Origin: an uncultured Bacteroidales bacterium
GTDB lineage: Bacteria; Bacteroidota; Bacteroidia; Bacteroidales; UBA932
Assembly (NCBI GenBank): GCA_904501835.1
Contig: CAJGBW010000037.1
Span: 1-16,413, forward strand
Reading direction: 5' to 3'
Length of the DNA stretch: 16,413 nt
The notes beneath the pieces were generated by a model. The model made no database searches. It worked only from the letters and a program-made list of their open reading frames with translations, and was not told the origin of the DNA. A program made the position numbers and the translations under genes. Position 1 is the stretch's first letter. Each line of letters opens with the position of its first letter. Positions 15,513 to 16,413 of this stretch are shown piece after piece.

Positions 15513-15513
15513 A

Positions 15514-15544
15514 CAAATATAGCATTTATAAGATAAAATTCAAA
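15514..15544 (-). promoter_or_regulatory. Leftward promoter of the leader and small-protein operon
   Basis: Minus strand TTTG (complement of 15541-15544), exactly 19 bases, then TATATTTG (complement of 15514-15521). This is as close to the Bacteroides consensus as any promoter in the window. No other promoter-like match is seen before the three small genes. Confidence 0.68.
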
Positions 15545-15762
15545 ATTATACGGTGGAGCAATAGTTTGAGGATGTGGTGCTGTGGATGTGGAGGGTAGAG
15601 GAGGCATGTCCACCCTATTGATTCGGGCTTAAAAATTCTCAAATTCATAAAAAAGTCAAAAAAAGAAATAGTTTGATGCATTTTTCTTGACTTTCCGGCT
15701 TTTGTCAAAAATGTGCTCTACCTTTCCGGCGTTGAAAAGTTTAACGCTTAAAACTTATTTGT
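15545..15762. other. Gene-free stretch upstream of the BRO-N gene
   Basis: Together with the leader on its left this makes about 580 bases without a supported gene. It holds a G-rich patch (15573-15600) with GGATGTGG repeated, and a 9-base direct repeat CTTTCCGGC at 15691-15699 and 15722-15730. No consensus promoter for the rightward gene is found; TACCTTTC at 15719-15726 is a near match to the -7 box but lacks a well-placed -33 box. Confidence 0.4.
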
Positions 15763-16053
15763 ATGAGCACAACTGAACAAATTCAGATTTTCGCGGACTC
15801 GCGAATCCGTACCGCCTGGGACGACAAGGCGGAGAAATGGTATTTCTCCATTGTGGATGTGATTGCCGTGCTGACGGCTAGTCAAGATCCATACCAGTAC
15901 TGGCGTGTTCTTAAAAGTCGATTAAAAAGTGAGGGCAATGAAAGCGTTACAAATTGTAACGCTTTGAAATTTGTTGCAAACGATGGCAAGCGTCGTCTCA
16001 CCGACGTGGCTGAGTGCGTCTGTTGGAATGACTGTTTTTACAAGAACAGATAA
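15763..16053 (+). CDS. BRO-N domain protein, C-terminally truncated
   Basis: A 96-residue product whose first 84 residues match the BRO-N fold used by phage antirepressors and RhuM-like proteins: IQIFADSRIRTAWDDKAEKW, YFSIVDVIAVLT, YWRVLKSRLKSEGNE, SVTNCNALKFVANDGKRRLT, DVA. In intact relatives DVA is followed by a helix (D.EQL.RLIQSIPSPKAEP) and some 180 further residues. Here it changes abruptly to ECVCWNDCFYKNR and stops. The start is the ATG at 15763. It is probably a deletion or recombination remnant, although a short BRO-N-only product is possible. A 25-base palindrome lies inside the coding region. Confidence 0.7.
   Translation: MSTTEQIQIFADSRIRTAWDDKAEKWYFSIVDVIAVLTASQDPYQYWRVLKSRLKSEGNESVTNCNALKFVANDGKRRLTDVAECVCWNDCFYKNR
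15941..15965. repeat. 25-base perfect palindrome inside the BRO-N gene
   Basis: AAAGCGTTACAA at 15941-15952 and TTGTAACGCTTT at 15954-15965 are exact inverted copies around a single A. The segment encodes part of the conserved ESVTNCNALK motif, so the palindrome coexists with a protein constraint. It could be an autoregulatory site or chance. Confidence 0.75.
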
Positions 16054-16186
16054 CCTGAGAGAAACACCCGAATGCGGAAATGATGCCGAATTTTATAATA
16101 AAATTACGGTTCACGGAGCAAAAAACGACACAATTGCCGTTTCGCCTGCGATTCTTTTTATACCATTGTTGGCAAATAATAAGCAT

Positions 16187-16413
16187 ATGAGCGATTTACA
16201 GACTTACGCTGAAGCGGTAAGGATTATTAAGGAAGCGGTATTGCGTAGTCAATATCGTGCAGCATCTTCAGCCAATAAAGAGCAACTATCATTGTATTAT
16301 GGTATAGGTTGCTATGTTTCTAAAAACTCTCGTGAGGGCTTTTGGGGCAAAGGTGCAATCGAGACTATTAGCCAGCAACTACAAAAGGAGTTACCTGGAC
16401 TTCGTGGTTTCTC
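16187..16413 (+). CDS. DUF1016 (YhcG-type, PDDEXK nuclease-like) protein, N-terminal part
   Basis: The first 75 codons are present and the gene runs off the right edge. The translation begins MSDLQTYAEAVRIIKEAVLR and contains QLSLYYGIGCYVSKNSREGF, WGKGAIETISQQLQKELPGL and RGFS, matching the DUF1016 N-terminal helical domain. Full proteins carry a C-terminal PDDEXK nuclease-like domain and are found in mobile and defence neighbourhoods, often near restriction systems. The frame is open upstream to about 16028 without homology, but the ATG at 16187 gives the normal family start. The gene just before it is a broken BRO-N gene. Confidence 0.85.
   Translation, partial: MSDLQTYAEAVRIIKEAVLRSQYRAASSANKEQLSLYYGIGCYVSKNSREGFWGKGAIETISQQLQKELPGLRGF

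Noticed and set aside
15526..15708. Minus-strand 60-codon frame upstream of the leader promoter
   Set aside because: It covers the promoter -33 region and the G-rich patch, has no signal or motif, and lacks a promoter of its own.
1..16413. CRISPR arrays, complete insertion sequences, rRNA genes
   Set aside because: No regularly spaced repeats, transposase motifs with terminal inverted repeats, or rRNA-like sequence were seen on reading.

Overview
The window looks like chromosomal DNA of a Bacteroidota bacterium, most likely order Bacteroidales. The grounds are the Bacteroides-type promoters (TTG/TTTG, a gap of about 19-22 bases, then TAnnTTTG) found in front of many genes, the near absence of purine-rich Shine-Dalgarno sites, the single-subunit cytochrome b type of SdhC, the overlapping cmk-ispH pair, and the small lipoproteins. 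I cannot fix the genus from sequence alone.

Positions 1-10063 are mostly core genome. They hold the start of pyrH (minus), a divergent sdhC without sdhA/sdhB beside it, then cmk-ispH-efp, a convergent feoB, a tRNA-Leu(GAG) that ends in its own terminator upstream of feoB, a divergent S41 (CtpA-type) protease coupled to a cyclophilin lipoprotein, a convergent ZIP metal transporter, and a divergent M20 dipeptidase. Transcription units are compact and separated by paired divergent promoters and short hairpins. The protease and the prolyl isomerase overlap by ATGA and are both exported, so they probably act together in envelope protein quality control. FeoB and ZIP are the two metal transporters. 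The odd item is FeoB: its membrane domain is intact, but its N-terminal G domain has lost every recognisable GTP-binding motif and is preceded by a five-cysteine cluster.

Positions 10064-14200 are accessory. A two-domain lipoprotein (beta-propeller plus glycerophosphodiester phosphodiesterase, GDPD) is translationally coupled to a 48-residue lipoprotein ORF that looks like the truncated front end of an alpha-L-fucosidase. It is followed upstream by a hipBA-type toxin/antitoxin-like pair with a symmetric operator over its promoter.

Positions 14270-15545 are AT-rich and appear to form one leftward unit: a strong promoter near 15530, a leader of about 320 bases with long-range complementarity and an internal terminator-like stem, then three small exported proteins of unknown function (49, 124 and 86 residues) ending at a clear terminator. 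This is the best candidate for something undescribed. A 14-base piece of the hipBA operator recurs exactly inside this unit.

Positions 15546-16413 hold a BRO-N-domain gene that breaks off after about 84 homologous residues, an unexplained open stretch, and the start of a DUF1016 (PDDEXK nuclease-like, YhcG-type) gene that runs off the end. These belong to a mobile or defence-type gene neighbourhood.
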